Shown: in pieces, positions 1-9,733 of the stretch | Layout of the letters: the number at the start of each line of letters is the position of its first letter | How positions within the stretch are numbered: position 1 is the first letter of the stretch | Source of the DNA: Mayfieldus sp963772265 | Lineage (GTDB): Bacteria > Actinomycetota > Thermoleophilia > Solirubrobacterales > 70-9 | Assembly: GCA_963772265.1 (NCBI GenBank) | Contig: CAVYWS010000001.1 | Span: 1 to 64,000 of the forward strand | Reading direction: 5' to 3' | Length of the DNA stretch: 64,000 nt | Position numbers and translations under genes: made by a program | The notes under the pieces: generated by a model | Told to the model about the DNA's origin: nothing | The model's database searches: none | Seen by the model: only the letters and a program-made list of their open reading frames with translations

Positions 1-1031
1 AGGCCGATGAACAGGTCCATGCCCTCGATCACCTCGGCCGGCTCGCCGCTGATCTTCTCGGGGTTTGAGCTCTCCGCGTACCAGCGCTTGATCTCCGACA
101 TCTCGCCTTGCTCGTAGTCGGAGCGCTCGGTCGAGATCGCGCCCATGCGGTCGCAGCCGACCACATGGGTGACCCCCGACTCGAGCATCATCTTGGTGAC
201 CGCGACCCCGGCGGCGCCGAGGCCGACCATCAGCACCCGCAGGTCCTCGATCGGCTTGCCGACGATCTTCAGCGCGTTGAACAGCGCCGCCATCACGACC
301 ACGGCGGTGCCGTGCTGGTCGTCGTGGAAGATCGGGATGTCGAGCGAGGACTTCAGCCGCTCCTCGATCTCGAAGCAGCGGGGAGCGGAGATGTCTTCGA
401 GGTTTATGCCCCCGAAGGTCGGCGACAGCAGCTCGACCGTCCTGACTATCTGGTCGACGTCCTGCGTGTCCAGGCAGATCGGGAAGGCGTCGACCCCGGC
501 GAACTCCTTGAACAGCATCGCCTTGCCCTCCATCACCGGCATCGCGGCCTCGGGTCCGATGTCGCCGAGCCCGAGCACGGCTGAGCCGTCGGTGACGACC
601 GCGACCGTGTTGCGCTTGATCGTGTACTCGAACGCCTTCGAGCGGTCGGCGTGGATCTCCTGGCAGACCCGGGCGACGCCCGGCGTGTAGGCCATCGAAA
701 GGTCGTCGCGGGTCTTCAGCGGGTACTTGTTGCGCTGCTCGATCTTGCCGCCCCGATGCATCTGCATCGTGCGATCGGTGTACTCGAGGACCTTGGCGCC
801 GCGGGTCGATCCGATCGAGCGCAGGATCTGCTCCCAGTGCTCCTGGTCGCGGGCGTCGATCGTGAACTCGCGCACCCGCTTGCCTTCCGCTCCCGCGCCC
901 GGCACGAGATCGACACCCTGCAGCGATCCCCCGGCCTCGGCGATCGCGGCGGTGAGCTTGCCGAGCGGCTCCTGGCGCGCGTCGAGCTCGACCCGGATCG
1001 TGACGCTGTACTGGGCCTGGGCGGGACTCAT
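1..1031 (-). CDS. NAD(P)-dependent malic enzyme with N-terminal ACT domain (3' end cut by window edge)
   Basis: Oxidatively decarboxylates malate to pyruvate in the cytoplasm, linking the TCA cycle to gluconeogenesis or NADPH supply. Only the first 343 codons lie in the window. Residues 1-85 form an ACT-like fold that may sense an effector. The malic domain follows, with AYTPGVARVC at 114-123 (catalytic Tyr115), Lys170 in the EGKAMLFK segment and the metal-binding FHDDQHGTA at 235-243. A Rossmann motif GLGAAG begins at 270. ATG at 1031 lies 26 bp from the divergent polA start, so both promoters must be very compact. NAD versus NADP preference cannot be read from this part. The reading frame is intact. 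Confidence 0.92.
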   Translation of the reverse strand, partial: MSPAQAQYSVTIRVELDARQEPLGKLTAAIAEAGGSLQGVDLVPGAGAEGKRVREFTIDARDQEHWEQILRSIGSTRGAKVLEYTDRTMQMHRGGKIEQRNKYPLKTRDDLSMAYTPGVARVCQEIHADRSKAFEYTIKRNTVAVVTDGSAVLGLGDIGPEAAMPVMEGKAMLFKEFAGVDAFPICLDTQDVDQIVRTVELLSPTFGGINLEDISAPRCFEIEERLKSSLDIPIFHDDQHGTAVVVMAALFNALKIVGKPIEDLRVLMVGLGAAGVAVTKMMLESGVTHVVGCDRMGAISTERSDYEQGEMSEIKRWYAESSNPEKISGEPAEVIEGMDLFIG

Positions 1032-1057
1032 GGGCCGGCAATCATAGAGTTGAGGCG

Positions 1058-3707
1058 ATGGCCCCCAAGACCGCCGCACCGGAGCTGTTCCTGATCGACG
1101 GCAACTCGCTGGCCTACCGGGCCTTCTTCGCCCTGCCCGAGTCGATCGCCACCTCCGACGGCCGCCCGACCAACGCGATCTACGGCTTCGCGTCGATGCT
1201 GGTCAAGATCATCCTCGAGCACACCCCGGGCGGCGTGGTCGTCGCCTGGGACGCGGGGATGTCGGGGCGCGAGAAGCAGTACACCGAGTACAAGGCAGGG
1301 CGCCGGCCGCGGCCCGACCTGCTCTCCGAGCAGTGGCCCCACATGATGCCCCTGGTCGAGGCGTTCGGCTACGTCAACGTCAAGGTCGACGGCTACGAGG
1401 CCGACGACGTGATCGCCTCGCTGGTCCGCCAGGCCCGCGAGGAGAAGATCCCGGTGATGGTCGTCTCGGGAGACCGCGACGTCTACCAGGTGGTCGAGGA
1501 CGGGGTCCGGGTGATGACCACCTCGCGGGGAATCACCGACACCAAGGTCTATGACCGCGAGGGGGTGATCGAGCGCTACGGGGTGCCGCCCGAGCTGGTC
1601 ACCGACCTGATCGGGCTCAAGGGGGACACCTCCGACAACATTCCGGGCGTTCCGGGGATCGGCGACAAGACCGCCGCCCAGCTGCTGCAGGAGTTCGGTT
1701 CCCTGGAGGGGGTGCTGGGGAACGTCGACAAGATCTCCGGGGCGAAGCGCAAGCAGAACCTGACCGAGCACGCCGAGGACGCGCGGATCTCCAAGCAGCT
1801 GGCGACCCTGCACTACGACATCGACACCGGGCTCGACTTCGGGGAGCTGATGGGCGCCGAGCCGGACTGGTCGAGCCTGCGCGAGTTCTCACGCGAGTTC
1901 GAGTTGCGAATCATCCTCGAGCGGCTCGAGGAGGGGCTGCCGGAGGGGGCCCTGGTACCGGGCCGCAAGGTCGAGCACGAGGTCGAGGTCGAGGCGGTGG
2001 AGGGCGCGATCTCCGACCTGGCCGACGGCCCGATTGCGCTGGCGATCGCGTCCGGCCGCTGGGCCGCCGCCGATTCCGAACGGGTTATCACCGGGGAGGT
2101 CAAGGCGATGAAGCGAGCTCGCCGCCGAGATCGCCCCGCACCCGCTGGTCGCCCACGACGCCAAGTCGCTCGGCGGCGGGCGCCACGGCCTGCTCGCCGG
2201 GGCCGCGGAGGCCGGGGTCGAAATCGAGCTCGAGTACGACACGATGCTCGCCGCCTATCTGATCGACCCCGCCCGACGAAATTACGACCTGGTCGAGCTT
2301 TCCGCGGACGCCGGCATCGGACTCTCCGAGCAGCAGCAGGCCGGCGCCGACGCCAAGGCCGACGGCGACGGCGCCGGCCAGCTCGAGCTCGGCGAAGAAG
2401 CCGAAGCTGGCCTCGAGCCGCCCGAAGAAGCGCGCCTGGTCACCGAGCTGGCCGAGACGCAGCGCCCGCGGCTGGCCGAATGGGGGCTGGAGGAGCTACT
2501 GCGTGAGGTCGAGCTCCCCCTGGTCGAGGTGCTGGCGGCGATGGAGCGGGAGGGCATCAAGCTCGACGCCAAGCGGCTGGCCGAGATCGGCAAGGGCTTC
2601 GCGGAGGAGATCGCGAAGCTGGAGGCCGAGATCTACGACCTCGCCGGGCACGAGTTCACGATCGGCTCGCCCCAGCAGGTGGCCGAGGTGCTGTTCGAGG
2701 AGCTCGGCCTGACCCGCAAGCGACGCGGCAAGACCGGCTTCTCGACCGACGCCCGCGTCCTCGCCCAGATCCGCGAGGAGCACGAGATCGTCGACCGGAT
2801 CGAGAGCTGGCGCGAGCTGACCAAGCTCAAGAGCACCTACCTGGACACCCTGCCCGACCTGATCGACCCCGACTCGAAGCGCATCCACACGACCTTCAAC
2901 CAGGCGGCGACCACGACCGGGCGTCTCTCCAGCACCAACCCCAACCTGCAGAACATCCCGATCCGAACCGAGCTCGGCCGCCCGCTGCGCTCCTGCTTCG
3001 TCGCCGACCGTGGCGCCCGACTGCTGTCCGCCGACTACAGCCAGGTCGAGCTGCGGGTGCTCGCTCACGTCGCCGACGAGCCGGTGCTGAAGGAGGTCTT
3101 CGAGGCCGGCGACGACGTCCACGCGGCGACTGCCGCCGAGGTGTTCGGGATCGCCCGCGAGGAGGTCGACGTCGGCCAGCGCTCGAAGGCGAAGATGGTC
3201 AACTTCGGAATCGTCTACGGGCTGACCGGCTTCGGCCTCGCCGACCGCCTGGCGATCCCGCAGGCCGAGGGTGAGGAGTTCGTCGCCCGCTACCTCGAGC
3301 GCTTTCCGGCGGTGCGCGCCTTTCGTGAGCAGACGATCGAGCGCGCCCAGTCCGACGGATACGTGACGACCCTGATGGGCCGCAGGCGCCCGATTCCGGA
3401 GCTGCGCTCGGGCCAGGTGCAGACCCGCAGGCTGGGGGAGCGGCTGGCGGTCAACACGGTGATCCAGGGGACCGCCGCCGACATCATCAAGGTCGCGATG
3501 GTGCGCTGCCAGGCGGCTCTGGCTCAGGCGGAGCGCAGGACGCGGCTGATCCTTCAGATCCACGACGAGCTTCTGTTCGAGGGGCCGAGCGCCGAGATGG
3601 AGGATGCGGAGAAGCTGGTGCGGCGGGAGATGTGCCGCGCCTACGACCTCGATCCGCCGCTCGAGGTCGATATCGGCATTGGCAGGGACTGGCTGGTCGC
3701 GAAGTAG
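1058..3707 (+). CDS. polA: DNA polymerase I (one apparent frameshift)
   Basis: Repair and Okazaki-fragment polymerase. The N-terminal part has the 5'-3' exonuclease domain (about residues 1-290): FLIDGNSLAYRAF, GYEADDV, SGDRDVYQ and the helix-hairpin-helix GVPGIGDKTAA. The middle domain lacks the DxE exonuclease motifs, so proofreading is probably absent, as in Taq-like enzymes. The polymerase domain has motif A (SADYSQVELR), motif B (RSKAKMVNFGIVYG) and motif C (QIHDELLFE). The frame changes near 2112: codons run in one frame to about 2110 and in the next from GAGCTC at 2115. Joined, the product is about 882 residues, normal for the family. I read this as a sequencing indel. The ATG at 1058 is supported by the family N-terminus. 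Confidence 0.93.
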
Positions 3708-3715
3708 TCCTTGGC

Positions 3716-4543
3716 CTAGGCGAATTGGTCGAGCGCCTCGGCCAGCTCGGCGACGCTCGGGCGGTCGACACGGTCGGGCTCGAGACTGGCGTCGATCGCA
3801 GCGGCAAAGCCGGCGGGAAGGCGTTGCCTGATCGTGCGGATCGCGGGAGCCCGGCGGTCGAGCTGCGGGTAGCGGGTCCCGTTCTGGGTCTCGAAAGGGT
3901 GCCGCGATGCCGCGGCCTCGAACAGCACCACCCCGATCCCCCAGACGTCAGTCCGCTCGTCGACCCTGCCGCCGCGTGCCTGCTCGGGGGCCATGTAACG
4001 GCGGGTCCCGACTCCGCGCCGTCCGCGCCCCGGCTGGCGGGCGAGGCTGAGGTCGATCACTTTCGCCCGGCCGTACTCGGAGACGACGTTCGATGGCTTC
4101 AGGTCGAGATGGATGAAGCCGTGCCCGTGCAGGTAGTGCATCGCCGAGCAGAGGTGCAGCCCGAGATGCGTCAGCTCGTCGGCCGATAGGCGCTGGCGCC
4201 GGGTGGAGATCAGGTGCTCGAGTGTTGCGCCGTCCAGCGTCTCCAGGGCGAGCACGGGGTGCGGCCGGACGATCAGCTCGTAGCCGCGCACGAGGTGGGG
4301 GTGGTTGAGCGCGCAGGCAAGCCGCCCTTCCTGCCGCAGCCGGTGCCGGGTTCGCGGGTCGGCGAGGCGTTCGGGGCGCGGAACCTTGATCACACAGCGG
4401 CAGTCTCGATCCTCGCTCCATGCGTCGTAGGTGTCGAGCGACTGGCCGCGGCTCAGGTGCTCGATCAGCCGGTATCGCGGCGCCACCTCGGTCCCCTCGG
4501 CGAGGGGCGGAGACGTCTCCCCCCTTTCGGCAACGGCGGTCAT
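3716..4543 (-). CDS. Serine/threonine protein kinase, soluble, divergent motifs
   Basis: A 275-residue Hanks-type kinase with no transmembrane or sensor domain. Lys53 in CVIKVP is the ATP-anchoring lysine. HLDLKPSN at 145-152 is the catalytic loop (HLD instead of HRD, Asp147 kept). DLS at 164-166 replaces DFG, and MAPEQ at 184-188 marks the P+1 region. The glycine-rich loop is poorly conserved (LSRGQSLDTY), so activity is likely but not certain. Its ATG overlaps the stop of the upstream ABC exporter (ATGA, 4540-4543), which implies translational coupling and a shared role. Substrates are unknown. It faces polA tail to tail with an 8 bp gap. Confidence 0.88.
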   Translation of the reverse strand: MTAVAERGETSPPLAEGTEVAPRYRLIEHLSRGQSLDTYDAWSEDRDCRCVIKVPRPERLADPRTRHRLRQEGRLACALNHPHLVRGYELIVRPHPVLALETLDGATLEHLISTRRQRLSADELTHLGLHLCSAMHYLHGHGFIHLDLKPSNVVSEYGRAKVIDLSLARQPGRGRRGVGTRRYMAPEQARGGRVDERTDVWGIGVVLFEAAASRHPFETQNGTRYPQLDRRAPAIRTIRQRLPAGFAAAIDASLEPDRVDRPSVAELAEALDQFA

Positions 4544-6519
4544 GGCGATGCAATCGCGCCGGGGTCGCCGAGGCCATTGCCGGGAACGGCGATCATCCGC
4601 TCGGGCTCGTGCAGGCGGTAGAGCCTCGCGTAGAGGCCGTCGGCGTCGAGCAGCTCCGCGTGGGTTCCGCGCTCGACAATCCGTCCCTGGTCGAGGACGG
4701 CGATCGAGCTGGCATCACGGACGGTGAGCAGGTTGTGGGAGACGACGATCGTCGTCCGGCCGCCGATCAGGCGCCGCAACGGCTCGACGATCCGGTTCGA
4801 GGACTCGGCGTCGATGCCCGCAGTCGGCTCGTCGAGGATCAGCACCGGCGCGTTGCGGATCATCGCCCGCGCGATTGCGATCCGCTGGCGCTGGCCGCCT
4901 GACAGCAGCCGCCCCTTCTGGCCGACCGGGGTCTCATAGCCCTCCGGTAGCCCGAGGATGAACTCGTGGGCGCTCGCGGCGGTCGCCGCCCAGACGATTT
5001 CCTCGTCGCTGGCCTCGGGCCGGCCGTAGGCGATGTTCTCGTGCACGGTGCCGTCGAAGACCAGGGTCTCCTGCAGAAGCAGGGCGATGTTCTGGCGCAG
5101 CGAGGTGACCTCGAGATCGCGCAGGTCGTGGCCATCGAGCGTCACCCGGCCGCTCCGGGGGTCGTAGAAGCGAAGCAGCAGCTTGGCGATCGTCGACTTC
5201 CCGGCACCGCTCGGCCCGACCAGGGCGAGGGTCTCCCCCGGTTCGACCTCGAGGGAGACCTCCTCGAGCGCCGCCTGGTCGCTGCCCGGATAGGCGAAGC
5301 CGACCCCGTGCAGACCGATCGCGCCCCTGGCCGAGCGCAGCGGCCGGGCGCCGGGGCGGTCGCGCACAGAGGGCTCGAGGTCGAGGAATTCGATGATCCG
5401 CTCGGCCGAGGCCGAAGCAGAGTAGAGGGAGTTGGCGAGCCTGCCGAGGCCGCGGACGGGGCTGTAGAGCTGGGTCAGGAAGGTCATGAAGACCAGCAGG
5501 CCGCCCAGCGAGAGGTTGCCGCGCGAGAGCTCCCAGGTCCCGAGCCCGATCACCAGCATCGCCCCGAGCAGCTCGATGAGGTCGATCAGCGGCGTGTACA
5601 ACGCCTTGACGCGGGTCGAGGCCATCGTCGCCTCGTAGCTGCCCAGGCCCTCGCGGTGGAAGCGCCCGACCTCGTGCGACTGGCGGTTGTTTGCCTGGAC
5701 GAGCGCGGCGTTGGAGAGGCTCTCCTCGGCGACGGCGCTGATCGAGCCGCTGCGGCGGCGCTTCTCGCGCGAGGCGACCTTGATCAGGCGGGAGAAGTGG
5801 CGGGCCGCGAGCCAGAACAGAGGCACGACGAGCAGCGCCCCCAGCGCCAGGTCCCATTGCAGATAGAAGAGCGCGGCGCCGAAGAAGAAGATTCGCAGCG
5901 AGTAGGAGAGGGCGTCGCTGACCCCGGAGAGGACGAAGGCCTCGATCGAGGAGATGTCACCGGTCAGGCGCGAGATCACGTCGCCGAGCCGGCGGCGCTC
6001 GAAGAAGTCGAGCGAGAGCGACTGCAGGTGGCGGAACATCCCCGTTCGCATGTTGAGCAGGAAGCGCTCGCCGACCCAGGTGGCGAGGTAGTCGTCGGCG
6101 AAGCTGACGACGCCGGCGAGGGCGGTCAGACCGAGGTAGGCGCCGGCTATCCAGATGAAGGGGCCGAAGTCATGCGGGACGAGGACCTGGTCGACGACCA
6201 CCTTGAACATCCAGATCGTCGCGGTCTCGATCAGCGGCGTGATCACGACGAAGACGAGGCCAATGGCGATCCAGCGGCGATACGGCCGCGCGTAGGGCCA
6301 GAAGCGGCGGAAGATCTCCTTGACCGGGACAGGCGGAGCCGCGGCGACCAGCGCCTCATTGCCCGGGGTGGGAACGAGCAGGCGCCGGAGCCGCTCCCTG
6401 AGGCGGCCCCGGCGCCTTGACTTCGAACCAGTCAATGGCTCAGTCGTCGTTCTCGTTCTCGTTGCTGTTCGAGACCGAGACGGACGGCTGGCTCGAGTTC
6501 GAACCGCTGCCGCTGGCAC
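4540..6519 (-). CDS. ABC exporter, fused transmembrane and ATPase domains
   Basis: Half-transporter of the type I ABC exporter family (lipid, drug or peptide export, probably as a homodimer). Hydrophobic TMD spans about residues 85-370. The ATPase has Walker A GPSGAGKST at 435-443, Q-loop in LLLQETLVF, signature LSGGQRQR at 539-546 and Walker B VLILDEPTAG from 559. Residues 1-50 are Arg/Thr-rich and overlap the small gene at 6440-6601. An in-frame TTG at 6435, five bases after that gene's stop, is an alternative start. The exporter is translationally coupled to the kinase that follows. Substrate not predictable. Confidence 0.9.
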   Translation of the reverse strand: MPAAAVRTRASRPSRSRTATRTRTTTEPLTGSKSRRRGRLRERLRRLLVPTPGNEALVAAAPPVPVKEIFRRFWPYARPYRRWIAIGLVFVVITPLIETATIWMFKVVVDQVLVPHDFGPFIWIAGAYLGLTALAGVVSFADDYLATWVGERFLLNMRTGMFRHLQSLSLDFFERRRLGDVISRLTGDISSIEAFVLSGVSDALSYSLRIFFFGAALFYLQWDLALGALLVVPLFWLAARHFSRLIKVASREKRRRSGSISAVAEESLSNAALVQANNRQSHEVGRFHREGLGSYEATMASTRVKALYTPLIDLIELLGAMLVIGLGTWELSRGNLSLGGLLVFMTFLTQLYSPVRGLGRLANSLYSASASAERIIEFLDLEPSVRDRPGARPLRSARGAIGLHGVGFAYPGSDQAALEEVSLEVEPGETLALVGPSGAGKSTIAKLLLRFYDPRSGRVTLDGHDLRDLEVTSLRQNIALLLQETLVFDGTVHENIAYGRPEASDEEIVWAATAASAHEFILGLPEGYETPVGQKGRLLSGGQRQRIAIARAMIRNAPVLILDEPTAGIDAESSNRIVEPLRRLIGGRTTIVVSHNLLTVRDASSIAVLDQGRIVERGTHAELLDADGLYARLYRLHEPERMIAVPGNGLGDPGAIASP

Positions 6520-6601
6520 TGCCGCTGTTGTTGGCGGCGGGTGCGGTTGGTCCGAACTTGCCGTGCCGATGACGGCGACGGCGCCTCTTGTGACCTGACA
6601 C
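6440..6601 (-). CDS. Small protein with basic head and Asn/Ser/acidic tail, unknown function
   Basis: A 53-residue ORF with a GTG start at 6601, preceded 7 nt upstream by a strong ribosome site (GAGGAGGG, 6609-6616 on the reverse strand). The first 15 residues are Arg/His/Lys-rich (GHKRRRRRHRHGK). The rest is Ser, Gly and Asn, ending in NSNENENDD. No domain is recognised. The RBS favours this frame over the alternative ATG frame at 6613. It lies between the ECF sigma factor gene and the ABC exporter, all on one strand, and its 3' half overlaps the annotated exporter N-terminus in another frame. Confidence 0.6.
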   Translation of the reverse strand: MSGHKRRRRRHRHGKFGPTAPAANNSGSASGSGSNSSQPSVSVSNSNENENDD

Positions 6602-6674
6602 TTGGCATCCCTCCTCGAGATTGGGTTCCGTGTCGCCGCAAGAACCCGGGGCAGGGCGCAAGATCACGCCTTTT

Positions 6675-7937
6675 CTAGTCGTCGCCCGAGCTGCCTGAGC
6701 CGCTTGAGCTGCCCGAGCTTCCGGAGCTGGAGCCCGATCCCGAGTCGCCCCCCGAAAGATCGTCGACCGAGTCGTCCGAGCCGCCCGAGCCGGACTCGAT
6801 CTCGCCGGACCCCGAGCCTCCACCGGAGCTGCCTGAGCCCGAATGCCCCGAGCCGCCCCCGCCGCCATCGTCTCCGGATTCGCCGCCTTCGTGCCCGCTG
6901 CTGCCCGAGCCCCGACCGCTGTGCGAGCCGCCGCCGCCGGAGCCAGAGTTGGCCGAGCCCGGGCCGCGATTGCCGCCGCCGTGGTCGTCGCCCGGCTCGC
7001 GCTCGCCCCGATGGCCGGGGCCGGAGCCTCCGTGATCGTCGTCTCCGCGCTCCCCGCTGCCTGAGGTGTCGTTGACCTCGGTCAGCGGAGGGGTCACCGT
7101 GGGGCCGCCGGACTGATCGGGCTGGGCGGCTCCTGCCGCCTCGACGGTCGAGCCCATCTGGTGGTTGGCGTCGTGCAGGGCGACCCCGCCGGCGACAGAG
7201 CCCGCCACCAGGAAGGTCGCAAGCCCTGCCTTGAGCGCTGTGCCCGCGCCGGCGCCCCCGGCCCCGGCTGCCAGCCCCGCGCCCCCTGCGCCGGCAAGAC
7301 CGGCGCCGGCCGCGGCGCCCCCGCCGGCGAGCAGGTACTGGAGCAGGGGCAGGGGCAGAAGCATCCCGGCGCCGTCGCGAAGCGTTCGCCGGGCGCGGTA
7401 GATGGCCTGCCGCGCCCCGCCCCCGCTCATTCCCAGCGCCGAGGCGATCTCCTCGTGGCTCAGGCCCTCGAGCTCGCGCATCACGATCGCCGCGCGCTGG
7501 GGGTCCGGGAGGGCGCGCAGCCGTTCCAACAGGTCGGCCATCTCGGCCCGCCGCTCGGCCGCCTCGACCGGGGTCTCGACCCCGTCGATCCCCTCGTGAA
7601 GCTCCGCCGCGGGTGGCGGCTGGTCGCGGATGTCGTTGAGGGCGGTGTTGCGGACGATCCGGTAGAGCCAGGGCCGCAGCTCGATCTCCTTGTCGGTTCC
7701 GCGCAGCGCCAGCAGCGCCTTCGAGAATGCGTCCTGGGTGACGTCTTCGGCGCGGTTGGGGGAGACGATCGCCGCCGCGTAGCGGCCCAGGGGCTTGCCG
7801 TAGCGGCGCACGATCTCGTCGAACGCGTTCTCATACCCGTCGCGAACCAGCTTCACAAGACGGCGGTCGGGCTGGGCTCGCAAAGCCGGGCCGAGGAAGA
7901 GGCGGGAAGCGACGTCGCTGGCGGGGGGTGGTGGCAT
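6675..7937 (-). CDS. ECF-type RNA polymerase sigma factor with hydrophobic and Gly/Ser-rich C-terminal extension
   Basis: A 420-residue sigma-70 family protein. Sigma region 2 covers about 27-100 (AEDVTQDAFSKAL, RPWLYRIVRNTALNDIRD). Region 4 covers about 130-190 (LPDPQRAAIVMRELEGLSHEEIASALGMS). After residue 195 comes a Leu/Ala/Gly stretch able to span the membrane, then a second hydrophobic patch (ATFLVAGSVAGGVAL), and about 140 residues of Gly, Ser, Glu and Asp low complexity. Ordinary ECF sigmas end near residue 190, so the extension doubles the protein. No separate anti-sigma gene is adjacent, and the extension may replace it. ATG at 7937. Confidence 0.88.
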   Translation of the reverse strand: MPPPPASDVASRLFLGPALRAQPDRRLVKLVRDGYENAFDEIVRRYGKPLGRYAAAIVSPNRAEDVTQDAFSKALLALRGTDKEIELRPWLYRIVRNTALNDIRDQPPPAAELHEGIDGVETPVEAAERRAEMADLLERLRALPDPQRAAIVMRELEGLSHEEIASALGMSGGGARQAIYRARRTLRDGAGMLLPLPLLQYLLAGGGAAAGAGLAGAGGAGLAAGAGGAGAGTALKAGLATFLVAGSVAGGVALHDANHQMGSTVEAAGAAQPDQSGGPTVTPPLTEVNDTSGSGERGDDDHGGSGPGHRGEREPGDDHGGGNRGPGSANSGSGGGGSHSGRGSGSSGHEGGESGDDGGGGGSGHSGSGSSGGGSGSGEIESGSGGSDDSVDDLSGGDSGSGSSSGSSGSSSGSGSSGDD

Positions 7938-8053
7938 CTAGGCGTTTCGGACGGGACTCCCGGCGGGGCGCTCCTGATAAGACAGCGGCACCGTGTTGGA
8001 GCTACGACAGGAACACACGCGAGGTTCAAAGATCACATCGACACCGACAGATC

Positions 8054-8497
8054 ATGGATAAAGGGACCGCCGTAGTCCTCACCGCGCTTGCCGGCGGCCT
8101 GATCGCGCTCCAGGCGCCGATCAACTCCAATCTCGCGAAGTCGACAGGTGATCTCCCCGCGGCGACCCTGTCCTTCCTCGTCGGCACCGCGGCGCTGCTC
8201 CTGCTCGTCGTCCTCAGCGGCAAGGCGGGCGGGCTGACACATGCCACCGATCACGACGTCCGCTGGTACTACCTGCTCGGTGGGCTGCTGGGTGCCGTCT
8301 ACGTCGCCAACGCCCTGGTCGCGGTCAACTCGATCGGCGCCGGAGGAGTCGCTGCGGCGACGATCGCCGGTCAGCTGACAGCGTCGGTGGCCGCCGACCG
8401 GCTCGGCGTCCTGGGGCTGGACCAGATCGCCCTCTCGCCGCAGCGGCTGGTCGGCGTCGGGTTGCTGCTGGTCGGGACCGTGCTGGTGGTGCGCTAG
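8054..8497 (+). CDS. YdcZ/DUF606-type DMT transporter, half-size
   Basis: A 147-residue membrane protein with about five hydrophobic helices. It begins MDKGTAVVLTALAGGLIALQAPINS, contains the family's paired small-residue helices, and ends in a hydrophobic helix. DUF606 proteins of this length belong to the drug/metabolite transporter superfamily and are thought to work as dimers; the substrate is unknown. ATG 8054 was chosen because the upstream in-frame region (from 7928) is basic, non-hydrophobic and lies over the sigma gene promoter region. No clear Shine-Dalgarno is visible. Converges with the FAD reductase, overlapping by 4 bp. Confidence 0.8.
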   Translation: MDKGTAVVLTALAGGLIALQAPINSNLAKSTGDLPAATLSFLVGTAALLLLVVLSGKAGGLTHATDHDVRWYYLLGGLLGAVYVANALVAVNSIGAGGVAAATIAGQLTASVAADRLGVLGLDQIALSPQRLVGVGLLLVGTVLVVR

Positions 8498-9640
8498 GCC
8501 GCTATTGGCATGCTGGCTGTGGCCCGGGCGGAATCGGCGAACTCCGGCGGCGCGATCTGCAGGTAGTGGCCGAAGCCGAAGTCGACGAATCGCTTTCGCG
8601 CCATCCCCATCAAGGCCAGCCCCAGCAGCCGCGGCGGCACCCGCGGAACCAGCTGCTGGACCCGCAGCATCGCCTCGAACTTCCAGCGGTGCGAGTCGGA
8701 GAACGCGGCGTAGTCGGCGAGGGCGCGATCGCGAGGCTTGACGCCCGTGTGGACGGCGCGCAGCTCCCGCCCGCAAGCGATCGCGAAGTAGAAGGCGGTG
8801 CGGATTCCTTCCGCGGTCAGCGGCAGGCAATGCCCGGCCGAGTCGCCGGCGAAGAAGACGCCGGAGTCGACCGCGGGCCGCAGCCGGTGCGGGATCCAGT
8901 TGCCCTGGTAGCGGACCGCGTCGACCTCGAGCCGCTGCGCCAGCTCCACGGTCGGCTGCTTGACGTGGAACCGGGGGTCGAACGAGCCGACCCCGACCCG
9001 GACCTCGTCGTCGGCGGGAAAGCTCCAGCCATAGCCGGCCGGGACGACCCCGCGCTCGATCCAGATCTCGAGGTCGGTGTCGCTGCCCCAGGGATGGACC
9101 TCGAGGCCGCGCGAGAGCCGTGCCTCGGGCGGCTGCACGTTGGCCCCCGAGCCGAGCACCCGGCGCCAGCCCAGCGCGTCGACGACAAGCGGTGCCGCGA
9201 GCTCGCCGCGGTCGGTGACGACGCGGATCGCCTGGTCCCCGTTCGGGGGCGCCCCGCGGCCCTCCACGGTCGCGGTCTCGAACTCGGCCTCGCTCTGCTC
9301 CCAGAGCAGGCCGCAGAGGGTTCGGTAGTCGAAGGTCGAGAACTCCCAGGGCAGGTCCATCCGCACCGAGACATGGGGGTTGTGGACGACGAGCTCGCCG
9401 AAGGTCTGCTTGATCGAGTCCTCGAGCCCGAGCGCCCGCAGCCATCCGGTTGGCGCAGCGCAGGCGGATGTCTGGCGCTCGCCGATCTCATAGCGGTCCA
9501 GCGACTAACACCCGGGCCCCCGATCCCGCCAGCTCGCGGGCGACCGTGAGGCCGGCGAAGCTGGCGCCGCAGATCAGGACGTCGTAGTCGCCGCCCAGCG
9601 GCGTGCGCTCGTCGCCGCGTTTGGTTGCGCGGGTCGGCAT
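8494..9640 (-). CDS. FAD-dependent oxidoreductase, geranylgeranyl reductase family (one frameshift)
   Basis: Related to enzymes that reduce isoprenoid chains of lipids or quinones. The N-terminus (start 9640) carries the dinucleotide motif GASFAGLTVARELAG and an acidic end of strand 2. A conserved APTGWLRALGLE segment follows, then GDSAGHCLPLTAEGIRTA near the C-terminus, the family's second FAD motif. The ORF breaks at about 9502: one extra base separates VLV from LDRYEIGER. Joined, the product is about 381 residues. The hairpin at 9668-9693 isolates it from the upstream gene. Confidence 0.82.
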
Positions 9641-9667
9641 GCCGGAATCGTAGAGCCCGCCAAAGAA

Positions 9668-9693
9668 CGAGCCCCGGCCGGGGCCGGGGCTCG
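9668..9693 (-). terminator. Perfect 12-bp hairpin terminator
   Basis: CGAGCCCCGGCC and its exact complement are separated by GG. On the reverse strand the stem is followed by TTCTTT. It lies 41 nt past the stop of the secreted-protein gene and before the FAD reductase start, as expected for an intrinsic terminator. Confidence 0.7.
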
Positions 9694-9733
9694 CTCAAAA
9701 CACGGATCGCTCCGCAGGCTCAGGTCTTCCCCA

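Noticed and set aside
4966..6420. Long plus-strand open frame opposite the ABC exporter
   Set aside because: The reverse strand encodes all ABC ATPase motifs. The plus-strand product is Glu/Asp/Gly/Arg-rich noise.
6680..6990. Repetitive CGAG/CCGGAG tracts resembling a satellite or CRISPR repeats
   Set aside because: They encode the in-frame Gly/Ser tail of the sigma factor. Repeats are degenerate, with no constant spacing or spacers.
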